NCBI RefSeq assembly: GCF_000321225.1
Contig: NW_004450382.1
Span: forward strand, 3,219,046-3,283,045
From: Odobenus rosmarus divergens
Taxonomy: Eukaryota; Chordata; Mammalia; Carnivora; Odobenidae
Reading direction: 5' to 3'
DNA length: 64,000 nt
Shown: positions 1 to 11,999 of the stretch, piece after piece
Layout: each line of letters opens with the position of its first letter
Numbering within the stretch: position 1 is the first letter of the stretch
The notes under the pieces: model-generated
What the model was told of the DNA's origin: nothing
What the model saw: only the letters and a program-made list of their open reading frames with translations
The model's database searches: none
Made by a program: the position numbers and the translations under genes

Positions 1-525
1 ATAGGGATTGCATTAAATATGTAGATTGCTCTAGGTAGCATTGACATCTTCACATTATTTGTTCTTCCAATCCATGAGCATGGAACGTTTTTCCATTTCT
101 TTGTGTCTTCCTCAACTTCTTTCATGAGTATTCTATAGCTTTCTGAGTATAGATTCTTTGCCTTTTTGGTTAGATTTATTCCTAGGTATCTTATGGTTTT
201 GGGTGCAGTTGTAAATGGGATCGACTCCTTAATTTCTCTTTCTTCTGTCTTGTTGTTGGTGTATAGAAATGCCACTGATTTCTGTGCATTGATTTTATAT
301 CCTGCCACTTTACTGAATTCCTGTATGAGTTCTAGCACTTTAGGGGTGGAGTCTTTTGGGTTTTCCACATAAAGTATCATATCATCTGCAAAGAGTGAGA
401 GTTTGACTTCTTCTTTGGCGATTCGGATGCCTTTCATTTCTTTTTGTTGTCTGATTGCTGTGGCTGGGACTTCTAGTACTATGTTGAATAGCACTGGAGA
501 TAGTGAGACCTCTTCCATTTTAAAG
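1..525 (-). mobile_element. L1 fragment, ORF2 reverse transcriptase region
   Basis: On the plus strand this reads as the complement of L1 ORF2 (recognisable stretch TTTGGTTAGATTTATTCCTAG and following). It enters from the window edge and is lost near 525. The frame is broken, so it is not a gene. Confidence 0.85.
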
Positions 526-654
526 CAGATGACTAGAATCGAAACTCTCAATGTCTGTCTCATAAAACAGAGGAGGTTTCAAATCTGACAAGTTATTCTG
601 GCCCTTATCACCTGTGGGATAATATAGACAGAAGAACCCCTTTCCTAATATAAG

Positions 655-900
655 TAACTTGGAGATTTTGGTAAAATACACATAGCATAAAATTACCATT
701 AGAAGCATTTTTAAGGATACAATTCAGTAGTGTTAAGTATATTCACATTGTGTGAGACCAATTTCCAGAATTTTTTGATATTCATTAAACAACTTCCCAT
801 GGCCCCCCTCCCCCATAGCCTCTGGCAACTACCAGTTTACTTTCTCTATGAATTTGACCACTCTAGATACCTCATATAATACAGTTTGACTCCAAAGCCC
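655..900 (-). mobile_element. Ancient L1 3'-end fragment
   Basis: The text CCTCTGGCAACTACCAG...GAATTTGACCACTCTAG is typical of old mammalian L1M 3' regions read on the complementary strand. It is diverged and the borders are approximate. Confidence 0.5.
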
Positions 901-1234
901 ATGCTCTTTTCCACTAAGTACTTCATTGATTCATCTATCCGTTCATTCATTCAGGACACAGCATAGTTGAGGATGTGTGTAGGTCTGGGACAAGCCTGAA
1001 CCCAGCTAGCTACTTAATGCCTCCTTGTTTTAGTTCCTACTGCTCCTTCTCCTTGGCCTGGAAGGCTATTTTCCCTGTGTCTGTCTGGGGAACACCCATT
1101 TATAAGGAGCTCACGTACACGTGAGCTTCCTTCAAAAAGCTGCTGGACTCTATAGCCTCTAGTCCAACTTCTGTCTGTGGCATGCTCTACTCCAAATCTA
1201 TAGTTACTGGAATACTTTACTAAAATTCTTTGTT

Positions 1235-1345
1235 TATATGTAAGTTACTTGAGAACAAGAAATATATCGGGTCCATCTCTGCATGACCAGTACCTGGCAT
1301 AGTATGGACAGATATGGGTGTTTGGTAAATGTTTGCTGGCTGATT
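1235..1345 (+). repeat. L2 3'-end fragment
   Basis: GTACCTGGCATAGTATGGAC followed by GGTAAATGTTTGCTGGCTGA resembles the L2 tail (cctggcacatagtaggtgctcaat type). Old and short. From 1350 to 2045 I recognise nothing. Confidence 0.5.
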
Positions 1346-2044
1346 GGATGTCTGCTCAGTTAGTACTGTGATTTTCTTCTGCTTATATCATTACATAAAC
1401 CCTTACGTGATTCAGAAACGCAAACAGGTTTTATCACACCAGGGCTGAGCTAGAGAAGCACCTTTGTTACTTATTGTGAGCCATACCTGAGTCCCTTTTT
1501 CTAGCAAGGCTCAAACAGCCTCTGAAGTTTTCACTATCTTCCTAAACCTAAATAGATATGAACCATCATTCTGCTTAGGAGCCACCTTGTTAGCTCTGGG
1601 ACAACTAGCAAAGGCCGTGTTGGTCCCCTAACTGACCTTTCTTCAGCCTGGGCCCAGTGGTCCAGCAACCCTCCCTCCATACAGGTCTAGGGTTAGGAGG
1701 AGGCTCAGAAGGAAGGGAGGCGGGTGTCACTGCAGCTTCATCTTCTCTCCACTCCAGCCCCACATTATTATGTTTCCCAGGTGCCCTCACATGGGTTTTG
1801 AACACATCACAGCCCAGCCCAGGAGAGGCCAGCCCAGTGACACTCTGGGGCTAGCTTCTGCTTACCTGGGGGACATTCCAGGCCATCAGTGTGCTTCTAA
1901 ACTCTGAGACTCTGTATTGAAAAAACTGTAGAGTTGAAAAACATGATGGCCTAGTCCTCCAGCTTCTCAGCCAGTGTCTGGGGTTGCAGATTTTTCTTGA
2001 AATCTGTGTTACCTCTCAATTAGGAGCAGTTGCTGAGACTCAGC

Positions 2045-2200
2045 TAACAGGGAAATCAACTAGAAAAATATAATAGAAAATACCATTCACGTTAGCAATA
2101 AACAACTATCTAGGAATTAACCTAACAAAGGATGCATGAAAATTTTATGGAGAAAAAAATTAAAACTTTCCATATCATGGATACATGATATGTCTTAACT
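2045..2200 (+). mobile_element. Old L1 ORF2 fragment
   Basis: AATACCATTCACGTTAGCAA...AGGAATTAACCTAACAAAGG is degraded sense-strand L1 ORF2. The following AT-rich part to about 2400 may belong to the same element but is not clear. Confidence 0.6.
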
Positions 2201-2399
2201 AATACGGAGATCAGCATTGTATGCTGGTGAGCTGCTGTGCAGAACTTAGAGCCACAAACTAGATGCCCTACAGCAGTGAGGGCGGATCTTAAAACAGCGG
2301 TGATTGAAAAAAACTATAAAAGCCTAAGGTTTATAATATAATACTCTTCCCTAAAACTACAAACAGACCAACTCTATATGGTACAAGATCGATTCTGCA

Positions 2400-3210
2400 T
2401 GGTACAGAGTTAGTGTCTATTTGGGTAAGGAGATCAGAGAGGCAAAATACAGAGTAAAAAAATAAAACAAGATTTTTCCTTCTGGGCTTGCCCTCCTGCT
2501 GCAGACATTTAAGTGCAGGGCCTGGGTATCGAGCAGTGCTGGACTTTTATTCCTTGAGAGAAGGGAGTCGAAGGAGATGAGCCCTACAGTTGTTCTGGAT
2601 TTCTGCCTGGAGACACTTTCTGAAATATGTGTGGAAGAGGAACCCGAGCTAAGCAGGTGATACCTCCTGGTGGAGGCGGCTGAAAATTTGTGGAGCCCCG
2701 AGAATTGGAGGGAGGGGTGGGAGGGAGAGCGAAAGAGCACCAGAAATGTGCATGGAAACCCCTTGAGTCTTGCCTGATACTATGAAGGGAAAAACTCGGT
2801 GAAGGAATGACTTGGGAAGCTGTGAGCTGAGCAGCACCCAGAATTCATACAGGGCTGAGAGAAAGGTGAGTTCTGACCAGACAGGATAGAGAGTCCTCGT
2901 TGAAGGTGTTGGGTAGAGGCCCCCAGATTTTACACCTTAGTAATAGGACTAAGCAAACCTTAGAGAAAAGGTTGCTCTAGCCTTTCCTTAATGAAGCTTC
3001 AAAACAAGGCTCGGAAAGAATCAGATGGATCCACAAGTAGCCATTCGGCCTCCCGGAAAAATTTCCAACACCTTTCAAAGAAAGACAACAAAATCCAGCA
3101 CTCAACAATGTAACATTTGCAAAGGACAGCCTCAATTAAAACTATTAGAAAAGCAGACAGTTGGAGAAGTGGGGAAATGTGACCCATTGCCAGGAGAAAA
3201 AGCAATGTAG
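2400..3210. other. Unclassified stretch, possible 5' part of an old L1
   Basis: There is no credible gene here. Purine-rich text with short broken frames in both directions ends in a stretch (2990-3190) of the style of L1M/HAL1 5' or ORF1 sequence. It is bounded by the SINEC at 3226. The L1 suggestion is inference by eye only. Confidence 0.3.
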
Positions 3211-3225
3211 AAGTTTGAAAACTTA

Positions 3226-3419
3226 GGGGCGCCTGGGTGGCTCAGTCAGTTAAACGTCTGCCTTTGGCTCAAGTTATGATCCGAGGGCCCTGGGATCGAG
3301 CCCCAGGTTGGGCTCCCTGCTCGGCCACGAGCCTGCTTCTTCCTCTCCCTCTGCCCCCCCCCCTGTGTTCTCTCTCTCTCTGTGTCAAATAAATAAATAA
3401 AATCTTTAAAAAAAAAAAA
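3226..3419 (+). mobile_element. SINEC (Can-SINE) with 16-bp target duplication
   Basis: A tRNA-derived head (GGGGCGCCTGGGTGGCTCAG) is followed by a CT-rich part, AAATAAATAAATAAAATC and a poly-A tail. Flanking copies of AAGTTTGAAAACTTAG at 3211-3226 and 3418-3433 are a perfect 16-bp target-site duplication, so this is a fairly recent L1-driven insertion. Confidence 0.95.
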
Positions 3420-3499
3420 GTTTGAAAACTTAGATGAAATGGGTAACTTCTGTGAAGATTTCCAGAACTGACAAAAAAAGAAAAAAAAAGAAGAAATAG

Positions 3500-4095
3500 A
3501 AAATCTGCATATCTTTACATCTATTTTTTTAAAATTCAATTTGTAATTGAAAAACTTCCCACAATATACCCTCCAGGCCCAGATGGCTTCTCTGGTCAAT
3601 CTGTCAAACATATAATGAAGAAGATACCGCTCCTACCCAAACTCTTTCAGAAAACAGGAGTGGAAGAAACATTTCCCAACTCATTTTTTTTTTGTTTTTA
3701 TTTTTTAATTAAAAGAAAAAAGTTTTTTAAAAGTAAGCTCTACACCCACCAATGTGGGGGCTCGAACTCATGACCCTGAGATCAAGAGTCACATGCTCTG
3801 CTGACTGAGCCAGCCAGGTGCCCCATTTCCTAACTCATTTTGAGGTCAGCATTACATCAACACTAAAACCAGACAAATGATTCCAAAAAAGAAAACTAAA
3901 GATAAATAACCCTCATGAACATATATGTAAAAATCCTTAACTAAGTATTAGAAAATTATATCCAGCAATATATAAAAAGATTAGTATACCATAGCCAAAT
4001 GGGGTTTGTCCAAGAGATGTAAGGTTGGGTTGGTATTTGGAAATATCAATTCACCATATTAACAAATAAAGAGAAAGACAATATGATCGTCTCTA
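3500..4095 (+). mobile_element. Old L1 ORF2 fragment, interrupted by a SINEC
   Basis: Sense-strand L1 reverse transcriptase text (for example AACCCTCATGAACATATATG and CAGCAATATATAAAAAGATT) is split by the SINEC at 3688-3824. Frames are broken. Confidence 0.8.
3688..3824 (-). mobile_element. SINEC, older short subtype, reverse orientation
   Basis: The reverse complement begins GGGGCACCTGGCTGGCTCAG and carries the older GACTCTTGATCTCAGGGTCA body. It is flanked by CATTTCCCAACTCATTTT before and CATTTCCTAACTCATTTT after (one mismatch). Confidence 0.9.
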
Positions 4096-4319
4096 CATTT
4101 GGTAGATGGGGAGGGGAGGTAAAAGGGGAGAGCTGCTGGGTCCTTTGTGGGAGCCCCCTGCACCCTCTGCCTGACACTACAACCAGTGAGAACTCACAGT
4201 TACAAGTTAGGGATTCTTGATAAGCACTCATGTTTAAAAATCCTAGCAGAAACTTTTTATCATGCAACATCACACATACACAAAAAAGGGCTTTCCCGCA
4301 GAATGGGTAGCTCATACTG

Positions 4320-5170
4320 ATTTACCACAAGAACATACGTGTAACCATCACAGAGGCAGACACTAGAACACTAACAGCACCCCAAGAGGTCTCTCTCATA
4401 CCCCCACCCAAACCCCGTCTTCCCCTTTCTCCTCAAAGGTAACCCCTATCCTGACTCTTAACACTACAGATCATTTTGCCCGTTTTTTTCCCTTTGTGTA
4501 AATGGAATCAGACAGTATGCATGCTTTTGCATTTGACTTCTTTTGCTCAACATTGTTTGTGAAATTCATCTATGCTGTTGTGTGTGGTTGTAGTTTCATT
4601 CCTGTGTACTGTTCACTTTTGTGACTATAACACAGTTTGTTTATTCATTTTACTACTAATGGACACCGGTCTGTTTCAATATGGACTATTACAAATCATG
4701 CTGTAGGCACATTTTTTGTAGATGTCTCTTGGTGCCCATGTACAAACATTTTGTTGGCTATATGCTTGGGAGTGCATCTCATTATGGTTTTAATCTGTAT
4801 TTTTCTACTGACTAATGAGGTTGGCCAACTTCTTTTGTATGCTTATTGGTCATTTGGATATCCTCTTTTGTGAATTCCTGTTACAAATCTTTTTCTATTT
4901 TTCTTTTGTATTGTTTGTCTTTTCTTTATCAATTTGTTGGAGTTCTTTATATATTATGGATATAATAAGCCCTTTGGGAGCTGTATGTCCTGCAAATTTA
5001 TTTTCCCACTGTATGATTTGCCCCTTAATGGTATTGTTTTGATAACTTGAAAGACACTTTATAGTATCTTCTTCAAATTTAAATGTGGTCAAATATATCA
5101 GTTTTTCCCTTTAAGATTAGTGCTTTCTAAATGACACTGAAGACATTTTTTCTAATTGATGTTGTGACGA
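4320..5170 (-). mobile_element. Old L1 fragment, ORF2 C-terminal part and 3' UTR
   Basis: This is the complement of L1M text, with AATGGAATCAGACAGTATGC, the cysteine-region remnants and TTTGTTGGAGTTCTTTATAT. The stretch 4100-4320 just before it is unclassified. Confidence 0.75.
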
Positions 5171-5174
5171 TATT

Positions 5175-5468
5175 TTCTTGTATTACCTTCAAATCAGTAC
5201 TGCCCAATAAAAATAGGAAGCAAGTCACACAAGCAATTTAAAATTTTCTAAAGAGCAAAAAGAAACAGATTCAATTAATTTAAAAGATATTTTATTTAAT
5301 CCAATATGTCTAAATTATCATTTCAACATTTCAATATAAATGCTGTTGAGATATCTTACTGTTTTTTCATACTGTGTTTAAAATCCAGTGCAAATTTTAT
5401 ACTGAATAACACATCTCAAGTGCTCAGTAGCCATGCGAGACTGGGGCAATTCTACATGATTTGTTTTT
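5175..5468. repeat. Unidentified old interspersed repeat inside the L1
   Basis: An AT-rich segment ends with CATCTCAAGTGCTCAGTAGC, a phrase seen in a common mammalian repeat that I cannot name. It interrupts the minus-strand L1 that resumes near 5470. Confidence 0.35.
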
Positions 5469-5469
5469 A

Positions 5470-5947
5470 CTCTTTACAGTTAGATGTATGTTTTACCTGA
5501 AGCTGGGTGTAGTTATGAGTCTTGAATTGTTATGTAGTTTTGAGTGTAGTTATGTGCTAGGAATCTAGCTTATTTCCATCAAAGTATCCAATGGACCAAG
5601 AACCAATTTATTGAAAAGACAGCCCATCCCCGTGGTTCTGCTATGATAATTTTGTCTTAAGTCAAGTGCCCACATATGTGGGGATCTGTGTCTGGACCCT
5701 TCTATGCCACTTGTCTATTTGTCTATGTTAGCACTACTGCTACACTATCTTAATTACTATAATTTTTGTGACAAATCTTGGTATCTGGTAGGAAAATTGT
5801 TCCCACCAGTTCTTAAGAGAGTCTTGGCTATTCTTGGCCCTTTTGCCTGTCCACCCAAATTATAATGAGTTTGTCAAGTTTCCTAAAAATATCTGTTAGG
5901 ATTTTGATGGCGATTCCACTGAATCTATGTATTGGTTTGAAGAGAGC
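5470..5947 (-). mobile_element. Old L1 ORF2 fragment (continuation)
   Basis: The complement of L1 reverse transcriptase text runs to AGGATTTTGATGGCGATTCC and stops at a perfect 16-bp palindrome (ACTTTTTTAAAAAAGT, 5948-5963). Confidence 0.75.
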
Positions 5948-7589
5948 ACTTTTTTAAAAAAGTATATCATCCTATCATCTGAGTAGGATCTGGATGTGTC
6001 CTTGCCTCCTAGGCTCAGCTACCTGCCATTTTCTGGGGTACAGAAGTTCAACCTTCAGAGCTTTGATGAGAACATAATGGAAAGCCCCCCATCTTCTTGC
6101 AAGAGGCATTTCTCAAAGGCAGAAAGTCGCTGGTAAGTTTCTACAATTCTAGGATGCAGAAAAATAGAGTCTTGGAGGAACCAGACCAAAACCTTGAATC
6201 CCCATATGTCTATAATAGGGGCCTTCTGCTCTGTGTGTGAGTTCTTAGGGGTCACCCATTCTTGCACTCACTTTAATCCAGCGCAGATCAATAGGACTTA
6301 CCTGCCTAGAGATCAGATTAGATGTTTTCCACTCCCTCTTCTCTACTTTGTGTCACTGATCTTGCTGTTTGCTCTGTGGTCACAGACCAAGTTCCATGGA
6401 GAAGCCAGTTATAAATGTAGAAGCTCATTCAGGCTGGCTAATTGGGAAAGAGGAAAGAAACAGATTCTCTAGAAAAAGGGTCTTGTTAAAGGTGTCTCTG
6501 GCATCTGAAGGGGATTTACAAGAATAAAGACAAAATATAGATAATAGATAACCAGGTTACGGCTGAAAACACCATCATGGAAAAGGTGTCCTGTAACTAA
6601 CAGAGCTTACCTTCCAACCTGAATGTTGGTTGGCATTCTCTTGAATTCCCAATGCTCACCAGGTCAGGCTCCTGGAGATCACAGTTCTGGCAATGCTGGA
6701 TGGCATCAGAACTGTCCCACTCACAGGGAAATAATCTCTCCAGGATAAGATTTGTGAATCACAGAGGTCTGGTTGGGGTTGGCTGGAATGTTGGTGAGGA
6801 CCAGACTCCAAAGATCTAGAAAGAAGGGTTGGAAGGAGGAGTAGGAGCAAAGACAAAGGAGTAATAGGAAAGAGGAGCGAGATGAACAGAGCGGCAAATG
6901 GATGGTCTGGAAGGAACAGAGGAAGATTTAGACAGGGAAATCTGTAAGGTAGGGTGGCAAGAAGGGATAGCTCTAGTCAGAGGAGGGAAAGCGGTAGGGC
7001 AGTAAGCTGAGAGAGGTAGACGGTGCTGGGGAGCAGTCTGAGAGCCCTAAGAGTTAGACAGGAGAGGAAGGTGGGTTGGAAAACGGGAGCATGAGGGGAC
7101 AGAGTGGGCAGGTGGAGTCTGGGGCTGAGATGAGGAAATCCGGGGCAGCTTTCTTATCATTTTTCCAAATGGCATTTCTCTAGTTACTCATCTTGGCAAA
7201 AAGGAGTAACTGGACATAAGCTCAGACCTACCCCAGCATTTATCTCCCACACCAGCCCTTGCATCATCCCATGGCTGAATGCCCATTATGAAATATGTGT
7301 GCCCCTCCCTTCTGGGCAGTCAGCCGGTCTGCCAGCCAGGGAAATGGCGCCAGGTGCTAAGTTGGAGAGTGATCACAGGCAATAGCAAAGAGAAGAAATG
7401 GGGCTGTAATATTAGTCCTTATTCCTCGAGATAACATGTAGTTTTGTCCCTCACTAGGCAAAGATTGATCAAAGGGCTGCGATACAGTTAGAGGCTTGGG
7501 ACCAAGAGAATGGATCTGAAGCAGGTGTGGGCAAAGTGGGGAGAAGTCCGTTCCTCCAGCTATTTAACTTACTACATTTTCCAAAGCCT

Positions 7590-7700
7590 TTTACATCATT
7601 TATGTAACTCCATGAATATGAGGTGATCAGAGATATTACATCCATTTTACCAATAAGGATACTGTAGGCCAGACAGGGAACTAGATAGGCAGGCAGTGGG
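7590..7700 (-). repeat. MIR fragment
   Basis: TACATCCATTTTACCAATAAGG...ACTGTAGGCCAGACAGGGAA is the MIR core in reverse (complement of the CCTCATCTGTAAAATGGG region). Confidence 0.5.
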
Positions 7701-8333
7701 TGACATAAGGGCTTAGGGGGCATGCAGGAGGGTGCACAAAATGGCACAGAGCACTGTCAGCATGACCCTCTCCCATGTTTCTGGACAGGATCTGGTAGGA
7801 ACAGGACTTTACAGTGTAGCTTTCTTCTTTGGCCCCTGGGGTCCCTTGGTTTGTTGCCTGACCCTTACCTGGAGGCAGAAATAGGACCAAAGCCAGTAAG
7901 TCCTGAGTACCTAGTAACTAGATTTGGACTTCCTTGCTCACTATCTGAGATGCCCATCTGCATGTCAGGTGATTTAGGAGATTACTGTACCCTTCCCCTT
8001 GTCTGATGTAGCAGTTCTCTCTGCTTACCATTCTTGATTTCTTTGACCACCACCCAAATCTCTCCTCTACTCTTAACACCATAATATTCTGACTTCTTCC
8101 TTAGCCCAACACCCATATCCTTGTGTACTTCACAAAACTGTTGTATTCTTTGGAAGTCCAGCTACATGACTGGAAAACTTCCTGTTTCCTTAGACTGTTC
8201 CTCTATTTCCTGTCCCTTGTATCTCCTGGCTTTAACTGTAACCTGGATTCTCCTTGAAGACACTGCTCCTCTTGCATATGTCTCAGATAAGGTCTGTTCC
8301 TCCCAAACTCTACAGTTCTTCAGGGTGCGGATG

Positions 8334-8389
8334 TGCCATTAGCATCACCTCAAGTACTTACCTCTCTTTATTTTTTACATCTGGACATT
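8334..8389 (+). repeat. Arm 1 of a 56-bp inverted repeat
   Basis: It is the reverse complement of 9501-9556 with two mismatches. The two arms are about 1.1 kb apart. See findings. Confidence 0.9.
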
Positions 8390-8446
8390 ACATTTTTTAC
8401 AACTGACTCCTCCAAACCATTATTCCTCTCTTCTAATTAGAAAATC

Positions 8447-8448
<2 letters not shown>

Positions 8449-8478
<30 letters not shown>
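8449..8478 (+). repeat. (AATC)n microsatellite
   Basis: About seven copies of CAAT/AATC, ending at AATAAAATCTC. Confidence 0.9.
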
Positions 8479-8479
8479 A

Positions 8480-9190
8480 TCTCTTGCTCCTTAGAAGTTT
8501 TGCTACTCACCATTTCCCTGGCACTGTCAACTTCAGGGCACTGTCACCTTCAGATCTCCTGGTTACTCTTTTTTTTTTCTATGAAAACTTTGCACTTGTC
8601 TCAAAGTCTTAGTCTTGAGTCCATCATCTTTTTTTTTTTTTTAAAGATTTTACTTATTTGACAGAGAGAGAGTGAGCAAGAGAGAACGCAAGCAGGGGGA
8701 GGGGCAGAGGGAGACGGAAAAGCAGACTCCCTGCTCAGCGTGGAGTCTGACGTGATGCTCAATCCCAGAACCCTGGGATCATGACCTGAGCAGAAGGCAG
8801 ATGCTCAACCAACTAAGCCAACCAGGTGCCCCTTGAGTCCATCATCTTGAGTGACTTCAGTGTCCAAGTAGATGATCCCATTCAATGTTCTGGGTTCTCC
8901 TTTCTTTGATTTCTTTATCAATAATGTCCACCACCTACATTCTACTTCAGTTGCTTATGGCCTTACCTGGTCTTTTCCATTACCCAAGAATTATCCTACT
9001 TCTGAAATCAAGTATTCAGACATTCCATTTTCTGACCACTACTTCCTGAACTTACAGTGTAATCATTCATTTGTTTCCACTTCGCTGGGGCCTACAACCA
9101 CTGACTCTTACTTTCTTCTTATTAATTCCGATTCCCCTGTTATCTTTATTTCTCTCCTTACACACTTCAGAATCTATGATACATAATTTC
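8480..9190 (+). mobile_element. Degenerate LINE endonuclease region (L2-like), split by a SINEC
   Basis: Translation after the SINEC reads D-F-S-V-Q-V-D-D-P near 8850-8880 (compare GDFNxHVDDP), then after a frame shift S-E-I-x-x-S-D-I-P-F-S-D-H at about 9000-9040. The S-D-H triplet at 9031-9039 is the conserved end of AP-type LINE endonucleases. The layout suits an old L2/CR1-type element. Assignment to L2 is inference. Confidence 0.5.
8629..8831 (-). mobile_element. SINEC, reverse orientation, 17-bp target duplication
   Basis: A poly-T lead is followed by the complement of the CT-rich body and a head ending in CCAACCAGGTGCCCC. Target duplications of CTTGAGTCCATCATCTT lie at 8614-8630 and 8832-8848. 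Confidence 0.95.
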
Positions 9191-9379
9191 AATGATTTTC
9201 TTACCATAGTTCTAAACTCTCTTGCCTTATCTTTTTATTGTGCTTTCCTGGGGGGAAAAAGCCCAATCTGGGTGATTCCAACAGTTTGGCTTCCTTGTGT
9301 TGTTGAATGCTGCTGGAAAAAAATTTTCATACAACCTGGAAGATTGATACTAAATAATATCCATAATATTCAATACCTA

Positions 9380-9500
9380 TGAGAATGTTCATGGTGATAT
9401 TGTTTATTAGAGTAAAAGAAAAATGGAAAACCACCTCAATGCTTATAAATAAGGACTTAGGTAAATTATGGTGCAGCCACACCATAGAATATGAAAAGGA
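9380..9500 (+). mobile_element. Old L1 3'-end fragment
   Basis: AAATTATGGTGCAGCCACAC...ATAGAATATGAAAAGG is L1 ORF2 C-terminal coding text. It stops where the inverted-repeat arm begins at 9501. Confidence 0.6.
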
Positions 9501-9556
9501 AATGTCCAGATGTAAAAAATAAAGAGAGGTAAGTACTTGAGATGATTCTAATGGCA
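9501..9556 (-). repeat. Arm 2 of a 56-bp inverted repeat
   Basis: Near-perfect reverse complement of 8334-8389 (54 of 56 bases). Confidence 0.9.
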
Positions 9557-9890
9557 GTCTAGGATGGTGTGGGGTGTGGATTATTGATTTGTTAACTGCC
9601 AGGGCCTTGGGTTTTGCTGCTTATCTTGATGGAACTAAAACAACTATCTATCATCACAAAGAAATGGCAAGGTCTCTGACTGGGATCCGAATTTTAAAAA
9701 AAATTTTCTCTTGAGATATTGAAATCCTGTTCCTACCTCTTGCCCTGGTTTTGAGTCCAAAATGTGAACTATGTGATGTAGAAACCCAAAGCCACAAATT
9801 AAACTGGTTTCAGGTCAATGTTACCTCTGAGGTGTTAGATACAAAGTTTATCAGTCTGTAGGAACACTGCCATAGCCCAGGCCACAAGGA
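9557..9890. other. Unclassified spacer
   Basis: No gene, and no repeat that I recognise. Confidence 0.4.
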
Positions 9891-10440
9891 AAGATGAGTT
9901 TACAATCCAAAATTACAAAACACATGAGCAAACAGTTCACATGAGGATGGTCAGCAGAAATAACAAAGGGCATAGTTACACAAACACTTCACCAATAATT
10001 TCATGTAATTAAAGGCATAAAATAAGGACTTGATCTTCTAAAAAAATGCAAGATACTAAAGAACAGATGGCAAAACAAACAAACAAATAATAGAACCAAC
10101 CCCAGAATGAAAAAATATAGTCATTGAGTGAAACTGTGAACATTAAAGATAAAGAGATCTTAAAAGCAGTAAGGGAGAATAGACAGGTTATCCATAAAGG
10201 AATTAAACTCAAAGCAGAAATCTTAAACAATGAAAAACAGAAGACAGTGCAATGTTATTTTCTAAGTACCAAGAGGAAATAACTATTAATCTAGACTTTT
10301 ATTCCCAGCCAAATTATCATTCAAGACTGAGTGCTAAATAAAGACATGGCCATCATTTAAGACCCAGTGCTGAATAAAGAGAATTTACCACTAATAAACT
10401 CTTATTTAAGAAAAAAAACAACAACAACAAAGGATAAGAA
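9890..10440 (+). mobile_element. Old L1/HAL1 ORF1-type fragment
   Basis: AAAGATAAAGAGATCTTAAA...GACTTTTATTCCCAGCCAAA resembles L1M/HAL1 ORF1 (AGAATTCTATACCCAGC motif region). Diverged, with stops in all frames. Confidence 0.6.
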
Positions 10441-11045
10441 ATTTTGATCCCAGGAAGTAGGAAATGCAAGAAGTAAGGCCGGCGCAGGGGACCACGAACT
10501 AGGATTGGTAAGTAGGAAGCCTTCCACTAGTGACTGCAAAACTTGTTGCAGCATGCTTGCAGATTGCTGGCAGTCCCCCTGGCTGTAGGAGTTAGAAGAA
10601 CAGAAGCACACTAGAAACAGAAAGGAAAGCCCCTTCCTCCTGGGTGAACCTCTTGGTGCCATCTACTGACACTGTTTAACATTACAACCTGTCAGCTGGT
10701 AAAGGAGAAATGTTTCAGGGTCCAGGTCCAGGAGCACACAATGCGGAGTGATTTTTGAGCCAACAGGCAATACACTGGTAACTGGCATGGCAATGAAGGA
10801 ACAAAGAAACTGGTAAACATAGGCAAATCTAAACAAGCACCATGTGACTAAAATAAGAATAGCAAAAACGAATTTGGGAGATGCAGAGGAAGTCTGGCAG
10901 GCTGGTCTAGGGGTGCTCCTAACTGTACATGCTGAGGGTCTGCTGCACCCTGGCTCTCCCTCAAAGCTGTTGATTTTGGTGGTGAGGATGCTCTGGGAGG
11001 GGCCCTGGAAAGCCATCAGGTAACAGGACCTTCACCATAAGTGAA
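10441..11045. other. Unclassified sequence
   Basis: It starts GC-rich after the L1 and has a 117-codon open frame on the minus strand (10663-11016) without any recognisable motif. No gene is called. Confidence 0.3.
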
Positions 11046-11049
11046 GCAA

Positions 11050-11995
11050 AACCAGAGAGATCTCCAAGGAGAAATGGACAAATCCACAATCATTTTTGGA
11101 AATCTCAATACTCTTTTCTCAATCATCAGTAAGACAAATAGATGCAAAATCCAGATATATAGCAGACTTCAACAACATTAGCAAACAACTTGAGCTAATT
11201 GACATTTATAAAACACTCCATCCAACAACAGCAGAATAAACATTTCTTTCAAGCACATAGGGGATATTTGACCAATACAGTGTATATTCTGTGCTAGTAA
11301 ACAAGTCTCAGTAAACTGAAAAGTATTCAAGTCATAGAGAGTGTGTCCTCTGGCCACAGTGAAATTAAATTAGGAATCAGTAACAAAGATTTCTAGAGAA
11401 TCTACAAATATCTGGAAACTAAATAACAGACTTCTAAATAACCCATGGACTGAAGAAGAAATAAACAAGGAAAATTAGAAGTATTTTGAACTGGATGAAA
11501 ATGAAAACACAACATACCAACATTTTCTCTTTTATGGAGAAAATTTTCAAGGCACTATCAGTAGAAGCAATGAGAACGGATACTGGCCAGAAAAATCAGA
11601 CGGCCAGCATACTCTGTGACACCAATTTTAGCAATCACTCCTAAGGAATCAGTCCAAGAATGAAGAATTCTGCACGTGTAAAAATGTTCATTTCAGTATT
11701 GTTTATAAAAGAAAGTTTTGTCAAACTGTGTATGTTATCATGCATTCACCTGAGATATGTTGGATGTGGCACAACTTGGAACAATGTATGGGATATAACA
11801 TGAAGTGGGAAAAAAAAGCGATTTACAAAAGGACCAGCATACAATGAATACAGATCCTATACTTGGTAAGATAATGGAAGAAAGAAAACCATGAAAAAGA
11901 AGATGCCATTGATTTTAGAGAAGTGGGATTATGGCTGATTCCTATTCTTTATCTTCCCAACTTTCAGCAGTGCAGTCATAACATGATGTTGACTG
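11050..11995 (+). mobile_element. Old L1: ORF2 endonuclease part joined to 3' end
   Basis: Sense ORF2 text (AAAATCCAGATATATAGCAG to TAGGAATCAGTAACAAAG) runs to about 11540, then a deletion leads to 3'-end text (TACACGTGTAAAAATGTTCA-like, 11640-11995). An internally deleted copy. Confidence 0.7.
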
Positions 11996-11999
11996 GGGT

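Larger units (their letters stand above)
5964..8445. other. Mostly unique sequence with a purine-rich block and one MIR
   Basis: No convincing gene is seen. The plus strand is very purine-rich at about 6780-7140 (AG runs with few pyrimidines). A MIR on the minus strand lies near 7590-7700. Text at 8010-8330 is CT-rich and could be an old LINE, without proof. Confidence 0.4.
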
